Assembly (NCBI RefSeq): GCF_036227205.1
Contig: NZ_CP109442.1
Location: forward strand, 6,448,001 to 6,512,000
DNA: 64,000 nt
Direction: 5' to 3'
Source: Amycolatopsis sp. NBC_01480
GTDB lineage: Bacteria > Actinomycetota > Actinomycetes > Mycobacteriales > Pseudonocardiaceae
Under the pieces are notes generated by a model. That model was given only the letters and a program-made list of their open reading frames with translations. It was not told the origin of the DNA and searched no databases. Below are positions 62,983 to 64,000 of this stretch, in pieces; the stretch's first letter is position 1; every line of letters starts with the position of its first letter. The translations under genes were made by a program, and so were the position numbers.

Positions 62983-63700
62983 CCGGCGACGGCGGGTCCA
63001 GCTCGCCGGACTTGCGCCCCGCGGCCGGGTCCTCGGCGGCGAGATCGCCGGAGTCGCCGGAACGGCCGGAGTCGCTGTCGGGGCCGGGGCGCGGGCGGCG
63101 GGCCGGGGAAGGCTTGCGGCGCTTGGCCCGGTGGCTCGGGGGCGAGTCCGCCGAGTCCGAGCCGGAATCCGACTCCGACCCGGAATCGGTGTCGGATCCC
63201 GAACTAGAGACGGGCACAGCCTCGCCCAGGTCCAGCTCGCCGACGTTCCGCTGGTGGCGGGACTCGTCCGGCTCGAGCACCTCGTCGTCGGCCGAATCGG
63301 CGCGGCGCGGGCGGCGGATCCGGCCGCCGACGAACAGGCCCAGCCCGGCCGGGACCAGCACCAGCAGGGCGGAGAACGCCGCGCCGCCGGTGAGCGCGGA
63401 CTTCAGCTCCGCGACGCCGGTCTGGTCGACGAAGATCGCGCGCCCGATCACGTACAGGACGCCGCCCGCCAGGCCGGTCACCAGCGCCGCGATGAACCAC
63501 GCGCGGCCGCGGTCGGGCCGGTCGCGCCAGCCGTCGATCGCGCTCCACAGCGCCGCGACGCCGACGAGCACCGCGAGCGTCACCGACGTGATCACGGTCT
63601 GGTCGGTCGGGTGGAACACGGACCACTTGGCGAGCAGCGTCATCGCCGCGGCGTGCACCACGGCCATGACCAGCCCGCGCGTCAACCAGGCACCCAGCAT
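62906..63700 (-). CDS. Four-helix membrane protein with acidic/basic disordered tail (B-4DMT/Rv2536-like)
   Basis: A 264-residue protein. The first 130 residues hold four membrane helices (LVMAVVHAAAMTLLAKW, VITSVTLAVLVGVAALWSAI, AWFIAALVTGLAGGVLYVIG, AFSALLVLVPAGLGLFVGG). The rest is a disordered tail with an Asp/Ser run (SSSGSDTDSGSESDSGSDSA) and Arg/Pro-rich stretches. NCBI calls this the B-4DMT transporter family as I recall; transport is unproven. Its position between aroQ and pepQ matches mycobacterial Rv2536. It converges on the lipoprotein gene with a 77-bp overlap and is divergent from pepQ. Confidence 0.85.
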   Translation of the reverse strand: MLGAWLTRGLVMAVVHAAAMTLLAKWSVFHPTDQTVITSVTLAVLVGVAALWSAIDGWRDRPDRGRAWFIAALVTGLAGGVLYVIGRAIFVDQTGVAELKSALTGGAAFSALLVLVPAGLGLFVGGRIRRPRRADSADDEVLEPDESRHQRNVGELDLGEAVPVSSSGSDTDSGSESDSGSDSADSPPSHRAKRRKPSPARRPRPGPDSDSGRSGDSGDLAAEDPAAGRKSGELDPPSPVSRPVAGRSRRRPTVAGRPPSPRSR

Positions 63701-63826
63701 GGACGGAGTGTAGGTGCCGGTGGGTGAACGCCGTGTGGTCCTCCCGGACGAGTGCGGGCCCGGACGCGGAGCGTCACCCTACGTAAGGCGCATCAGCCGT
63801 GCCGCTCCGCTGGCTAAGCTGGCCGC

Positions 63827-64000
63827 GTGCCTGAAATCCACGCTCACCGGCGCGGCGCGCTGCGGTCCCTGCTCACCGAGTCCGGGGTCGACGCGCTGCT
63901 GGTCACCGACCTGCTCAACATCCGCTACCTGACCGGGTTCACCGGCTCGAACGCCGCGCTGCTCGTGCACACGAGCGGCGACGGGCGCACGGTGTTCTGC
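63827..64000 (+). CDS. pepQ: Xaa-Pro dipeptidase/aminopeptidase (PepQ/M24), N-terminal part only
   Basis: The first 58 codons of a peptidase cut by the window end. VPEIHAHRRGALRSLLTESG, then VDALLVTDLLNIRYLTGFTG and SNAALLVH match the creatinase-like N-terminal domain of actinobacterial PepQ/PapA proteins. The catalytic M24 domain lies outside. The GTG at 63827 is 7 bp after TAAGCT, a plausible -10, so transcription may be leaderless. Gene order aroQ, Rv2536-like, pepQ is as in mycobacteria, where efp follows. Confidence 0.9.
   Translation, partial: MPEIHAHRRGALRSLLTESGVDALLVTDLLNIRYLTGFTGSNAALLVHTSGDGRTVFC

Overview
The window is about 70% GC or higher with many GTG starts, 4-bp stop/start overlaps, F420- and DmdR/IdeR-type features and an actinobacterial core gene order. 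It carries the blocks aspS, rarA, alaS-ruvX-mltG-aroE, A24 prepilin peptidase, aroC-aroK-aroB-aroQ, a small membrane protein and pepQ, the order I associate with Mycobacterium and Pseudonocardiales. Two P450s, F420-type enzymes, large secreted glycosidases and several intergenic repeat families point to a filamentous Pseudonocardiales member, most likely Amycolatopsis or a close relative. That genus call is inference from gene content; no database search was possible.

Layout. 0.1-10 kb: SRPBCC protein, D-amino-acid-oxidase-like protein, a frameshifted DUF2252 gene behind an ornithine aminotransferase, then PPK2, S9 peptidase, an F420-type luciferase-fold oxidoreductase and a P450. 10.1-16.0 kb: an iron-box-preceded, fully overlapping four-gene siderophore operon (PLP decarboxylase, N-hydroxylase, IucA/IucC synthetase, glutamine-synthetase-fold ligase) ending in a long palindromic terminator. 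16.1-23.8 kb: divergent secreted GH92 and GH3 glycosidases sharing a LacI-like operator and a homologous C-terminal module. 23.9-27.3 kb: soluble transhydrogenase, then an Rv2578c-type radical SAM protein interrupted by an intein inside its Fe-S cysteine motif and preceded by two SOS boxes. 27.6-37.1 kb: aspS, DUF389 protein, phosphotransferase-like protein, SGNH hydrolase, metallophosphoesterase, a P450/TetR pair, rarA. 37.3-39.0 kb: an acireductone-dioxygenase-like protein lacking two metal ligands and a beta-hydroxyacid dehydrogenase. 39.5-46.7 kb: two small envelope-type proteins, then alaS, ruvX, mltG, aroE. 46.7-56.3 kb: an accessory block (GrpB-like, 2-hydroxyacid dehydrogenase, phosphoribosyltransferase, beta-lactamase-fold and alpha/beta hydrolase pair, a complete EIIA/EIIB/EIIC/HPr set with its GntR regulator and a dre-like site, Rieske lipoprotein, membrane protein). 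56.3-64.0 kb: prepilin peptidase, shikimate genes aroCKBQ, GNAT-VOC fusion, a lipoprotein beta-propeller, a four-helix membrane protein and the start of pepQ.

How parts work together. The shikimate genes give chorismate, with aroE separated from aroCKBQ by the accessory block. The siderophore operon lacks the usual acyl-CoA N-acyltransferase but has an apparently active GS-fold ligase, which suggests an ATP-dependent route to an amide or hydroxamate. The PTS genes form two divergent arms around a DasR-type site.

The most distinctive signals are the GS-containing siderophore operon, the SOS-controlled intein-split radical SAM gene, and several families of short intergenic repeats. Two of these families are built on 30-bp units that read as in-frame decapeptides. 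No tRNA, rRNA, CRISPR array, transposase or integrase was recognised.
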